DNA of 64,000 nucleotides. It comes from Marisa cornuarietis (lineage: Eukaryota; Mollusca; Gastropoda; Architaenioglossa; Ampullariidae). Of the stretch, positions 50,869 through 62,895 are shown piece by piece. The translations under genes and the position numbers were made by a program. The DNA lies in NCBI GenBank assembly GCA_004794655.1, contig SMMW01000179.1:704501-768500 (forward strand), given 5' to 3'. Every line of letters starts with the position of its first letter. Position 1 is the stretch's first letter. Below the pieces are notes generated by a model, which searched no databases, was not told the origin of the DNA, and saw nothing but the letters and a program-made list of their open reading frames with translations.

Positions 50869-51967
50869 ACCCGGACTTTTCGACGGCGGACGTTTCGCCG
50901 ATATTCGTTTTGGAGCCGGACGGTTTGGTGACCGGACCTTTAGCCGAGGGAGGTTTCGCCGACGAACATTTCGGCACGCGGCCCTTAGTCGACTGACGTT
51001 TCCTCGACGAACATTTCGGCACTTCATTTCGGCATTTCATCACGCAGGACCTTTGGCTCACACTTTTCTCTCGCCATTGTATCAATGTATCAGTGAACTC
51101 TCTCTCACTATCCCTCCTCATGTGAACCGTTAACTCACACATTTCCCACTTTTTTCACTTTGGCCAATGTCTTTGGAGAAACCTCCAATCGCTTGGACTA
51201 CAAGATTGGTACTTGGAGCCAGAGAACTCTCTTCTCGTCAAGACCATTCAGGCCTTGGCTTTCGTGCCTCCTGACGACGTCATCGAGGCGTTTCAACAGC
51301 TCATTGATTCGCTGGATGCCGACACTGACGAGACGCTTTCAGACTTCCTCGCCTACTTTGAAAGTACATGGCTGGGCATTGTGCAGCGAGGACGCCGTCG
51401 ACGCCCGAAATTCGACGTCACCATGTGGAACGTCTACAATCGTGTGGGAGACAACCTGCCCAGAACTAAAAACTCGGTCGAAGGCTGGCACCGTGCCTTT
51501 AATCAGCGAATGTCTGTCACGCACCCAACACTTGGCAGGCTTGTCAGCAAGTTACGCAAGGAGCAGGCAAGCACCGAGCTTATGATGGAACAGCTTGCCA
51601 TGGGCGTCAGGATGCGAAAAAACAAGCAGTACGAAGTAGTCAACACACGACTGCAAGCGCTTGTTGCAAGGTACGCACTGGAGGATGTTTTAGTTTTTCT
51701 CAAAGCTGTTGCGCATAATCTGTGACAACTGTCTGTGAAGTCTGTGTGCTGGGGGGGGGGGGGTAAATGAATTTTTAAATAAAGAATTTTTTAAATAAAG
51801 AATTGTGTAATCTTGTAGTTACTTTCATTCTCTCTGACATAATGCGTCGAAAAGTCTGAAAACGTACGGTCGACGAAACATACGTTGGCTAAACGTCCGG
51901 TCGGCAAAACGTCCGACTCCGATACGTCTGGCGGCAAAACGTCCATCGGCAGAACGTCCGCATACGG
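50869..51967 (+). mobile_element. MULE (Mutator-like) transposon inserted in the SINE
   Basis: A 1099-bp insertion flanked by a perfect 10-bp direct repeat GCGTAACGGT (50859-50868, 51968-51977), in the MULE size range. Both ends are built from diverged sub-repeats of the form GGACGTTTCGCCGA, inverted relative to each other (left 50870-51050, right 51845-51965). The interior encodes a MULE transposase C-terminus. There is no room for a complete transposase, so the copy is internally deleted. Confidence 0.85.
51213..51724 (+). pseudogene. MULE transposase C-terminal fragment
   Basis: An open frame of about 170 residues with ALAFVPPDDVIEAFQQLIDS, RRRPKFDVTMWNVYNR, the diagnostic NSVEGWHRAFNQRM (preceded by LPRTK), LGRLVSKLRKEQASTELMM and KAVAHNL. 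This is the terminal third of FLYWCH-associated MULE transposases. The DDE catalytic core is absent. The fragment has no stops, so loss is recent or the fragment is passively carried. An AATAAA follows near 51779. Confidence 0.82.
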
Positions 51968-52440
51968 GCGTAACGGTTACCGCCTGTGACCATCACAGTG
52001 AGGACTGGTTGTCCTGAGTTCAGTTCTCGTCTCGGGCACGCTGTTCTTTCTCTGTATATGGCATTTGTTTACAGGGCTGGCTGCCTGGCCGTGATATAGC
52101 CTTAGTTGCTGGCTCGGCGTAAAACACCAATCCCCACCTCCACCCCTTGAGGGAAATTAATGTCTTAGGGGCCAGAGGAAGGACTGGCTTACGAACGTGG
52201 AGTATCGTACAGGACCTGCTCACCCATCGCTCAAGACCAAAGTAGCTTCCCCCATTGACCGGTACCAGTAAATGGACAAATGGCTGGCTGGCTGGCTGGC
52301 TGTTCTCCATCTGCATGCATGCACTTTGTTCATCTTCGCTACAGGGCCGTCCACTTGCTGATGACTGACTGTCTGTTTGTGGTTGTTCGCACACAGCACT
52401 GAGCTCGCCTCCACACGGAAAACTGACCGACTATATATCA

Positions 52441-55400
52441 TCATTGAAAAGAGAGGATAGAATCGACCGAATCTCTGGGACCCAGGAGTTGACGAAGACT
52501 GTCGTCGTCCAGGACATCAAGAGGAATAGTTGGTGCTCCTCTCCGCGTTGTAGGTGGTACCAATTTGTGGATGTCATCCAGGTCAGAGGTTACTGTGGCA
52601 CCGCGGCGCCTTGATAACGAGCGCTTGACGAGGTTTCTAATGACGACATCTGTAAATTTACACAGCCATCAAATGCTGTAAATATTAAACTTCTTAAATA
52701 AAAATAGATCTAAATGTTTTGAATTGACAGAACTTTAAACAAAAATGTGATCAACTATAAATTATCGGCCAAAAGAAATAAAAGATTTCACGAATAACGC
52801 TTATGGAGATTTGGAGATTTTTTTGGGGTAGACCACTTGCAAATCTTTTTCTTGTAAAAATGCTGTATAAATAAATATTTTATTCACCAGAAATTCCTTC
52901 GACTCGCTCGTTCACGTACGCACGCACACACACACACAGACACACACACGCGCGCGCGCGTACCTTAGAGCCATACTGACATTTCGAGAATGGTACTGCA
53001 TTTTCCTCTTCATAATTAGTGGTTTTATACAGCAAAATAGTTTTAATTTTAATAAAATAATAATAAAGTCAATTACAGCTAACAGCAGTGAGTAAGGATA
53101 TAAAAAGCTTGCAAAAGTCTGCACAGTCAGTTAATTATAAAAACTGCTTAGAAGAAAAGAATGCATGCAAAGCTCGAAACAAAAGAGAAATCAGCATTCT
53201 CACACTTCATAAAACTATTCGTGAAAGTAAAATTGGCTAACCCCAGCCTTTAACCTTCGAGCTAAATTAGATTCTGCGGCAAGGATCACACATCTCCCCT
53301 ACACACACTCTCTCACCTCATAAGTCTATTTTCTGCCTCACTCTCGTTTTCAAAATATATGCACATGTAGTATACGTACAACAAAAAATACAGTTATATA
53401 TTTATATATCTGTGTCTGCTTAGGAGCAAAGGAAATAAAGAAAAGAAATGAGAATTTCAGACAGCAAAGACCGTGTCTAAACCTTGATACCAAGTTACAA
53501 AATGTCTTGTTCACACACTTCATTATCTGACGACTTAAAGAAAACTGCGCAAATCAGCAGGTTAGGCATGCAAGGTATAAAAAAAGCTTAACTGTGAAAA
53601 GACAAAAAATATAAAAGTCATATAAAAAAGCGAACAAAAAAATAGTCAAGGGGGCAGAGGTTTCGTAAAAGTTATTTATCGTATAAAAATAAAAGTAAAG
53701 CCACTAAAGAAGGAAAGTAACAAAATAGATATTAGTGTAAGTTATGGGAGTTCTAAGGCGTTAACATGCAGTGATGGACACTAGTAGAGATATTAGTGGG
53801 CTCGTGATGTTCACTAGCAGAGGTATTAGTGGGCTCGTCATGTACACTAGTAAAGGTGTCAGTGGGCTCATGATGTGCATTAGTAGAGGTATTAGTGGGC
53901 TCGTCATGTACGCTAGTAAAGGTGTCAGTGGGCTCATGATGTGCACTAGTAGAGGTATTAGTGGAGATATTAGTGGTCTCGTGACCTGCACTAGTAGAGG
54001 CATTAGTGGGCTCGTGATGTGCACTAGTAGAGGTATTAGTGAGCTCGTGATGTGCACTAGTAGAGGCATTAGTGGGCTCGTGATGTGCACTAGTAGAAGT
54101 ATTAGTGGGCTCGTGATGTGCACCAGTAGAGGTATCAGTGGGCTCGTGATGTGCACTAGTAGAGGTATTAGTGGGCTCGTGATGTGCAGTAGTAGAGGTA
54201 TCAATGGGCTCGGGATGTGCACTAGTAGAAGTATTAGTGGGCTCGTGATGTGCACTAGTAGAGGTATCAGTGGGCTCGTGATGTGCACTAGTAGAGGTAT
54301 TAGTGGGCTCATGATGTGCACTAGTAGAGGTATCAGTGGGCTCGTGATGTGCACTAGTAGAGGTATTAGTGGGCTCGTGATGTGCAGTAGTAGAGGTATC
54401 AATGGGCTCGGGATGTGCACTAGTAGAGGTATTAGTGGGCTCGTGATGTGCAGTAGTAGAGGTGTCAGTGGGCTCATGATGTGCACTAGTAGAGGTGTCA
54501 GTGGGCTCGTGATGTGCACCACTAGAGGTATTAGTGGGCTCGTGAGGTGCACCAGTAGAGGTATTAGTGGGCTCGTGAGGTGCGCCAGTAGAGGTATTAG
54601 TGGGCTCGTGAGGTGCACCAGTAGAGGTATTAGTGGGCTCGTGACCTGCACTAGTAGAAGTATTAGTGGTCTCGTGATGTGCACCACTAGAGGTATTAGT
54701 GGGCTCGTGATGTGCACTAGCAGAGGTATTAGTGGGCTCGTGATGTGCATTAGCAGAGGTATTAGTGGGCTCATGATGTACACTAGTAGAGGTATTAGTG
54801 GGCTAGTGACATGTACTGGTAGAGGTATTAGTGGGTTCGGGATGTTCACTTGTTTAGGAATCTGCAGCACACAACGTCCTTGCAACTTACGTTCCCCTCA
54901 TCTGCTTCCGGAGGGTCTGAGGGGCGGCGATGTCTACGACTAAACCGATTTATGACAACTGAAAGAGTATGTCAGATATTTATGACACTAAACATCATGA
55001 CAATATGACAATATGACAATTTCAGGACCTGTCAAATATTTGTAACCTCAAGTATCATTTTACTTATACTTCACACACTTAGCATCCAATGACCAGTAAG
55101 AGAACATGTGAAAACATCAAATCATCAAATTATTCATGAAAGCAAACAACTTAAAATTTCGATAAAAATTAAATGTGCAGAGATGAACCATTACTTAATA
55201 AACATATAACGAAAACCAAAATCTCTTGTAGATGGCGTACATTGTATAGCAGAAGGTAAATATTTTAAGGTAAAAGCAGGTACTTAAGTACCAGGTGTGT
55301 GTCTGTGTGCAGACTGTTGATTGTTAAGGGACAGTAGAATTGGTCAACTTAAATTAATCCTCACTGTGAACACTAAGCTAGTGTACACATGGGTTCATAA

Positions 55401-58400
55401 TCTATCTCTTATTTTATTCTCCTCCTTCACCACTGTATGCGTGACAGTGTTCACATGGCTACTTCATTGACGACAACCCGTGAGAACTGCCAGCCAGCCA
55501 GCCAGCCAGCCAGCCAAGGAATATAAAGTTTGATTTTCTGAGCTAAGACTGTTACTAAAGGGCTGTGTGGTTGCACTTATATGTAGAAATGGCACTTGAC
55601 TAGCTCTGGGGTTGTATGTGTAGTGTAGACTTCAGAGGACTGTCTACTGCCTCACTTCTCACTTGCAAGTGTAAAGATACACAAGTGTCAAACCTGTTTG
55701 TCAGGCAGACATGTAAGACGAGGAGAGGTTCGCAAGTGATAGTCGCGATAGGAATGGGAAACCATCCTACAGACATGGTTTGAAGAACGCCATCAACACC
55801 GCATTGATAATCCTATAAACTGCCTCCTGTCAGACGGACGACGACAAAAGCTTCCTCTTTCCTTCGTGCGAGAATGGAACACCCCTACCCTACTCCCCCC
55901 CACCTGTCCACCACCATCAGTTGGACCGCACGCACAAATACAAAATTCGATTGTCGATGATGGATGATGATGGATGATGATGGATGATGATGATGATGAT
56001 GATTGACGATGACGATAGGCCGCGAATCGCTAGCCCAACACCTCACCTCTCTTCTTCTCTCTTGGCTGCACGAGGAAGGCGGTGTCCACGTGTTGATGGC
56101 ACGTGTCGCACGTGCGGGTGCTCATACTCTGAGTCTCCTTGGGCGCTAGCCATTCGCCGATGAAGGAGGCGTCGCCACACATCGGACACTCTGTCCAGCG
56201 CTCCACCAGCACACCTTGTGGATGGGGGGGGGGGGAAAAAACAAGAGAAAAGGCACGTGAAAAACAGCAGAATATGAACTGCATCTCTCGACACGTGCCT
56301 TTCACACAACGCTTGCCATGAACACCCTCAGCCCCGCGCCACTCCTTTATTCTGCGTTGCCGTGCGCGTGGGTACTTCGTGCAACTGATAATGGTTCAAC
56401 AGTTTGGAAACTAATAACAATACATAACAGTTGTCTAGCCAACTGACAAAGCATGAACACAACTCACCCGCGTAGCCCTTCAAAAGTTCTTCAAAATCCA
56501 TCAGAAGAGGGAGCAGGATGGTCCACATTGTGGCTGCAGGCGTTTGGTCTGCACAGTCGCCGCTATCGTCACGAACCTGCGTCATCGAAACAAATCGATG
56601 ATGATGATGATGGTTTTACAGAAATTATAACCGATAATTAATTTTTTTCTTTAAACAGTGACATGCTTATAACTTGTGTGTATTTTTGTAGAACACGTGT
56701 ATATCTCCGGGACTTTCGACGCCCGGATGTAAATTGTTTGAGATCACCAGCACGACAATAAAAAGGCGACCCAAGAGATGAAAATGAGAATAACACAAGA
56801 CATTTATCTAGCGCCTTTTCCTAGCGACAAACCGGTCTCCAAGCATTTTGCTGGCATAGATACAAGTACACAAGGATGCAACTTTTTAGGATAGGTGTCC
56901 GATGTAGCTTCCAACAAGAACAAGCAACACGTGCACACAATACACACAACACACAACACACAATACACACAACACACAATACACACAACACACAATACAC
57001 ACAAAGACGCATCATCAACACCTTCTCCTACCAATTATGGTGAGGGTAGAGTACTGAACATCATACATGACATTACTATTAATAGAAACAACTGGTTGGC
57101 ATGAATATTCTTTTCAGTGAATAAAGTTGAAAATGCTGACAAATTTTCAATCTTGCAATTCTAGAGATGAGATATTTTCAAAGTGAATGAAGACGTGAAA
57201 TCTGTAAAATATGGAAAAGTCTTAATGATCACGGTCAGTGGGTTCAAAAGTCGTCTGCTCACCTCAAATTTGACCACAACTGTATTTTCGGCGCCGGTTG
57301 CCTGCTGGCTGTCCTTCGTCAGCTTCGTTTTAGCTTCTGTGGTCGCCGTGAGCTTGATATCCTCCCCACTTTCTTTTTCATCCTGAAATTCATTGTCGTC
57401 GTCTTTCTCTTGCATAAAGGCTTCATTGTTGTCATCTCCATGTGGTTCTTTTTGAGGCCGGTCTTCACTGTCCGTTTTCTTCTGCTGAACTCCATCGTGT
57501 TTGAGACCCGAGTCTTTCCCTCTCGTCTGTTTGCTGTCCATTGATTCTGTCTTACCTTCACGTCTGGGATCCTTCTTCCTAACATTTGAGTTATTTCCTT
57601 CTGTCATTTCTTTGTCGTCGCGAGACACGCTCCTCTCTAAGAAGTACGTGATGGCAATGCGCACTTTTTCTTCCGAATGACGAGCTTGTATTCCTCCGCC
57701 CCAGTGAGCGACGAACACCAGTCTGTGCTTCTCGTGATGGGCGCGCACTGTAGCGAGCTCGAAAAGGCCTGGCGGCATGTACAGCGGGAATCGGAACAAC
57801 GCACACAGACGACGACGGCCTTGAAGCTCGACCCACTTGTCCCGTGAGGCCGCTGGCTCGGCGGAAGTGCGGAACCAGGGGATGAGCAACTGGCTTACCT
57901 TGACCTGGCCTTGACTGTCCTTCTCCATGCTGAAGCTGTAGGCAGTGTCGCGCATGCGCTTAGACACCGGATATCCTATTTCCAGTCCCTCGGTTAAGAG
58001 ATTCAGCACCTGCACCGTTTGGGGACAAGGAAATGGCGTCATCGGGGTATACTGAGTAAACCTTATCTGGTAAACATTCTCTCATTGCGTCCATTCGGCC
58101 ATCCACCCACCGATTCAATTCCTTTATCCGGGTACCTCAGCGGCTGGGTTGGTCAGGTCGGCGGGTAGAAGGGACACCAGAAGAGCCTTGATGAGCTCCC
58201 TGTCCATCACTCCCTCCACGAGCGCCTCCTTCTTCAGCCGCTCGAACTTGACCTGCGTGAAGCCGATGGCCTTCAAGGAGTCGTCAGGGGTAAAGGTCAT
58301 GGAGTGGAGGTCGTGGCGAAAGAGCTGCTTGAGAACATCAAAGAGCCAGGATGGACGAAGAAAGACATATTCTTTGAGGGAAGGAACGCTGGAGAACCAC

Positions 58401-61324
58401 AGCAACTGCACAGATGTCGAATGACCTTTGGCATTTGAAACACTCGTGACCTTTCAAACGCAATGCGAGAAAAAAAGCAGCAAGTTGCAGGAAGATGTAC
58501 TTGTATATAATAATGTTAGCTTTCTAATACTCTGCCGGGCGGCAAAAACTAGTTTCTGATCAGTGAGGGGTACACAGTGAAAGATTGCAACAGGCATAAT
58601 TAGGATGATGACGTTGATGATGTGATAACGACAGGGAAGTACACACTCCTTGTGTAGTCAAGACAAAGAGATGTGTTAACAATGTGTTGAAAATAGACCG
58701 CGTGCATGCACAACAGGAAAACAGCCATAGACACACATACATACGCATACAACATACAGACTAGTGCACTCATGACATGCAAACATTGACACGTGTAAAC
58801 TTCAGCATACAAACTGCGCTCTGTTTCTATCAGTGGGAAACTGCATTTAAAAAAAACCATGGAGAAAAACATTTTAAAAACCGAACATTTCAAATATTTT
58901 ATGTTAAAACTACTGATAATTCTCATCTACATGAGATATCCTCTGCGAACCTACTCCATAAAATAATAGAGAAAGAGTGCATAAAGTTCAAAGGGGCTAT
59001 TTTACATTTGTTTTATTTGAAGAAAATGTTTGAACTACATTCCACTGCCACCCCACTCTCTCCCACGACCACTCTCTCCCACTCTCTCTCTCTCTCTCTC
59101 TCAAAGTCTCAACCACTCACCCCATGATCTGCAATAACGGTCTCGGAGGAAATCAACCATACTTTACACCAATAACTGTGGACCAGGCTTTAGAAACTCA
59201 GTCTATAGTAGTCTATAGTATCTATGGTAGTCTGGTTTTGCTATTTGGTGCCAAAGAACTGGGGACTTTGTTGGGACCCCTAGACTGGAGGGCACGCACG
59301 GTTTCGTAAAGGCCGAGAAGGAGAATGTTCCTCCAGAAACAAACATCTGTAAAGTCCGGATTGTATCAAGTTGTACAGAGGAAATGAAAAGGTTGGAGTC
59401 AAACACGGGAACCGGAGGGTCGGAAAGATTCGACGAATTTGCAATTATTTCTCCTCCGTGCGAGACTGCGAGCGCTCAAACACTGATCTACACATCAAGA
59501 AAGCGCTGAGTCAGCAAACGTGGGAGACACGACAGCCAGCAGTATTGCTGGGTATTGAAATAAAAATATTTAAATGATCTTTGGAATGAAATTGTACAGG
59601 TTCTCAAGGGAATAAACACGAGCTTTCTCAAACTTAGAAATGAAAGCCGTTGTAATAAAGCAAGAAGTTGTTGGCTTTGTGGGGGGTGGGGGGAACTCTT
59701 TTGTCTGCGTAATTATAAAGTCCAGGCCTCGGGAATATGGACTGCAGTAACGTAGATACATATTAGTAGATGCATATTAGTATATCCCTCCGATAGCGTA
59801 GCAGTCTGGTCGAACTGCCACCAGGTTCTTACAGATGTCACCAAGTGATTGGGGGAGGGGGGTATGGTGAGAAGTAAACTTTCTACCACACTTTCAACCA
59901 GATGCAACCGTTAGATGTCTTGTCCTTTATTGAACGGGCTTAACCACATGTCACATGTCACGGCTGCATCCCTCGACAGCAAGTTTTAGCGTCGAGTGGT
60001 GAGAGGCAGCTTCTCTCTCTCTCTCTCGTTCTCTTATGTAGCTAATTAGATCTTCAGCACGTCTGTCGTCTCTTTTGGTTATTGGTTTCTTTAGTAGGAA
60101 AGTGCTTCCACCTTGAGGTGATTTCGCACTATGGGGGTAGAGGAAGGGGGTAGGGAACTAGAGTACACTACACTACCGGGCGCCCCTGTCTGTCGTCTCA
60201 TCTTAGCTCTGCCCTTATATACGCCTCACTAGGCTAAACTTTTCACGATGCTCCTGCTTCAATTAGCACTGGTTAGCGTAACCAATCACCGCCGAGCACA
60301 TTATTGGCACAATTAATTAAGCATCTCCCGCCTCACCATAATTCATCGCCAGGCTACCACTCGCCTCTCTACACAGACACACAGATAACACCTCTCATGC
60401 TCCGAAAACCACGTGAGCACTGCTCACAGACTGATTCGAAAGTACATCCTCACTGCCCTGGATTACAACTGCAGCTGTGCGTACCTTGCCGGTCTCGTGC
60501 AGGTATTGGGTGATGGAGACCAACAGGTGCTTCATGCCGAATCGCTGCGTCACCTCCTCCGAGAACTCACCCCACCTCATGATGGGCACCAGCAGAGTGT
60601 TGCCACGCTCCTCCACCCAGTTGTCCACTTCCACCCAGAAGGTGGGAATCACGCGCATGACGTTGGGGAACAGTTTCTGGTCGTCGACCAGTGCCTCCAC
60701 GGCCTGCCGCAGCCTACTGAAGCCGCTGAAAGTTTTGGCGCTGGTGGCGATGACGTCTGTCTGCACGACGAAGCGGGCTTGCACGAGCTTGACGAGGGCC
60801 TTCAGCTGTTCTGACAGTGAGGGCGAGATGGCGGGACGTGACTCGATGGCCTTGACCCGCTGCTCGATCGTTTGCTGTCGCTGTTGCAGGTGCAACGACA
60901 GGCGGCGCCGCACGTCGTGCGTGATCTCAGCGGCCCGCTCGGAGGTCACGAGGTCGCTCTTGGTGCCAACGAGCAGGACCACCAGCTTGTTGGTCTTGGC
61001 GATCATCCAGTCGAACCACGAACCCACCTTAATGATCAGGAGGAAAAGTTGTAGAATCAACTCACACAATGTGTTAGAGCAATAGTTATTCCCTTTGTTT
61101 GTTTGTTTGTTTGTTAGTTAGTTAGTTAGTTAGTTAGTTGTGAGATTTTTTGTCTATCTATTATAATGCTTGTTAAATAGTTCGCTTGTTAGGATTGATT
61201 GTTAGTTACTGTGGGTGTAGCAGCCAGGGTGCAAGGGGGAAAGCCGTCCCCTCAACAAGGATAACGAGGGGGCAAGAATGTGAGAACCTCTCACTGTTTG
61301 AAAAGTCGAGCGTCTTTCGACGTC

Positions 61325-61395
<71 letters not shown>

Positions 61396-61515
61396 TGTGG
61401 TGTGTGTGTGGTGTGTGTGTGGTGTGTGTGTGGTGTGTGTGTGTGTGTGTGTGTGGTGTGTGTGTGGTGTGTGTGTGGTGTGTGTGTGGTGTGTGTGTGG
61501 TGTGTGTGTGTGGTG

Positions 61516-61546
<31 letters not shown>

Positions 61547-62827
61547 TGTGGTGTGTGTGTGTGGTGTGTGTGGTGTGTGTGGTGTGTGTGTGTGTGGTGT
61601 GTGTGTGGTGTGTGTGTGGTGTGTGTGTGTGTGCGCGCGAGAGAGAGAAAGAGAGAAAAAAATGACCTGCTGGGCGAAGCTGTCTCCTGAGTAGTCTGGC
61701 ATGCTGAACGTGAGGATTGTCACCGACGGGTGCTCGTGAAACAAGTAGTGCGGGTACAGGTAGAACGGGTGGCCGCAGAAGTCCCACACGCACAAGTTAA
61801 GCGACTTTCCTGAACAATTGCAGACCCATATCGAAATGAACGTTCATACTCTACAGACTTAACTATTTGAAGAGGAACAAGAGCGAAGAATTGAAAACGG
61901 AAGTGACGTGACTCGACTCACCCGGCTTGCCGTTGTCAACGTCGTAGTCGAAACTGGTTTCGTAGGCGTCCACGCCAGCGGCGCCATCCGACACGTCATC
62001 AGAGAGCCGCGCCTGTTGGTCCACCAGCGAGTGCACGAGACTGGTCTTGCCACTCCGGGCGGACCCCAGCACCAGCACCTTGACCCCCTGGTATGTCTGT
62101 CGGACAAAGTACTACCGTTACGTCTCTCACACCCGCTGTGTCTTCATCATATGTCAAAGGTCACTGTCTTCTTATATATCAAGAGTATTTACGTACCTTC
62201 ACGTCTGCTTGAGACTCCTGGAAGAAGTTCATGATTGAGCGGAGGCCAGACTCGCAGATCTCCTGTGGCGGGTAGCACAAGGGATTGCAGTCCAGCACTA
62301 GTTCCTGATGCCTGTCCCAGTCCAGCTTCTTCAATGTTGCCCATGACAACGTGCGAATCTTATTACTACTCAGATCCAGCTTGTTGGAAAGAAACATTAG
62401 ATGACCAGGAAATTTGGCCAGGTTATTTTCCGACAGGTCGACTGTGGAGATCCAGTGTCGGTTTTGCACCTTCACGTTGAAGGAGGGGATCTTTCCTACC
62501 TGCAGAGTAAACTGGAAGGATTGCAAGACCACCAAGCCAAACCCCTAACCTCCAATATTTAGGATGTTGACTGTGTATTATTTTCATTCTTTCGTTTTAT
62601 TTCAGCTACCTACATCCTTCTTATTTAGTGATTAAGTTTTGAAAAGTCGTTTTGCTTAAATTGCTAAGCCATGTCAGGAGGATTTATTTTCCTCCAACGA
62701 CTTTTTGGTCTGTAATATCGCCCAGGATAGAACCGAAATGATCGCATCAAACTCGCTCCAGCTGCAAAACATTTGCTTTTACACCTGTCACTTACAGGTA
62801 CGCACTCTACATGCAGTTTTGAAGTCC

Positions 62828-62895
<68 letters not shown>

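Larger units (their letters stand above)
50846..52310 (+). mobile_element. tRNA-derived SINE, family 1, copy 5, split by a MULE
   Basis: The 5' part (GTTGGTCCGGTGGCGTAACG, ending GGT at 50868) and the continuation from 51968 (GCGTAACGGTTACCGCCTGT) are two halves of one SINE. The 3' half is the fullest copy in the window: box B TGAGTTCAGTTCTCG, TTGCTGGCTCGGCGTAAAAC, then an extended tail with AGGACCTGCTCACC and a GGCT repeat. The 10 bases GCGTAACGGT occur at both sides of the insertion. Confidence 0.82.

Noticed and set aside
52830..52880. A segment similar to the LINE tail (TGTAAAAATGCTGTATAAATA).
   Set aside because: The match to the tails at 6050 and 34550 is short and diverged, too weak to list.
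53761..54943. Open frames of about 374 (minus) and 390 (plus) residues across the 33-bp repeats.
   Set aside because: They result from a repeat period divisible by three. The content is a pure 11-residue repetition and no splice context or homology supports it.
61186..61795. Several long Cys/Val- or His/Thr-rich open frames on both strands.
   Set aside because: They are translations of the GT/CA array; only the flanking minus-strand segment 61667-61809 is a real exon.
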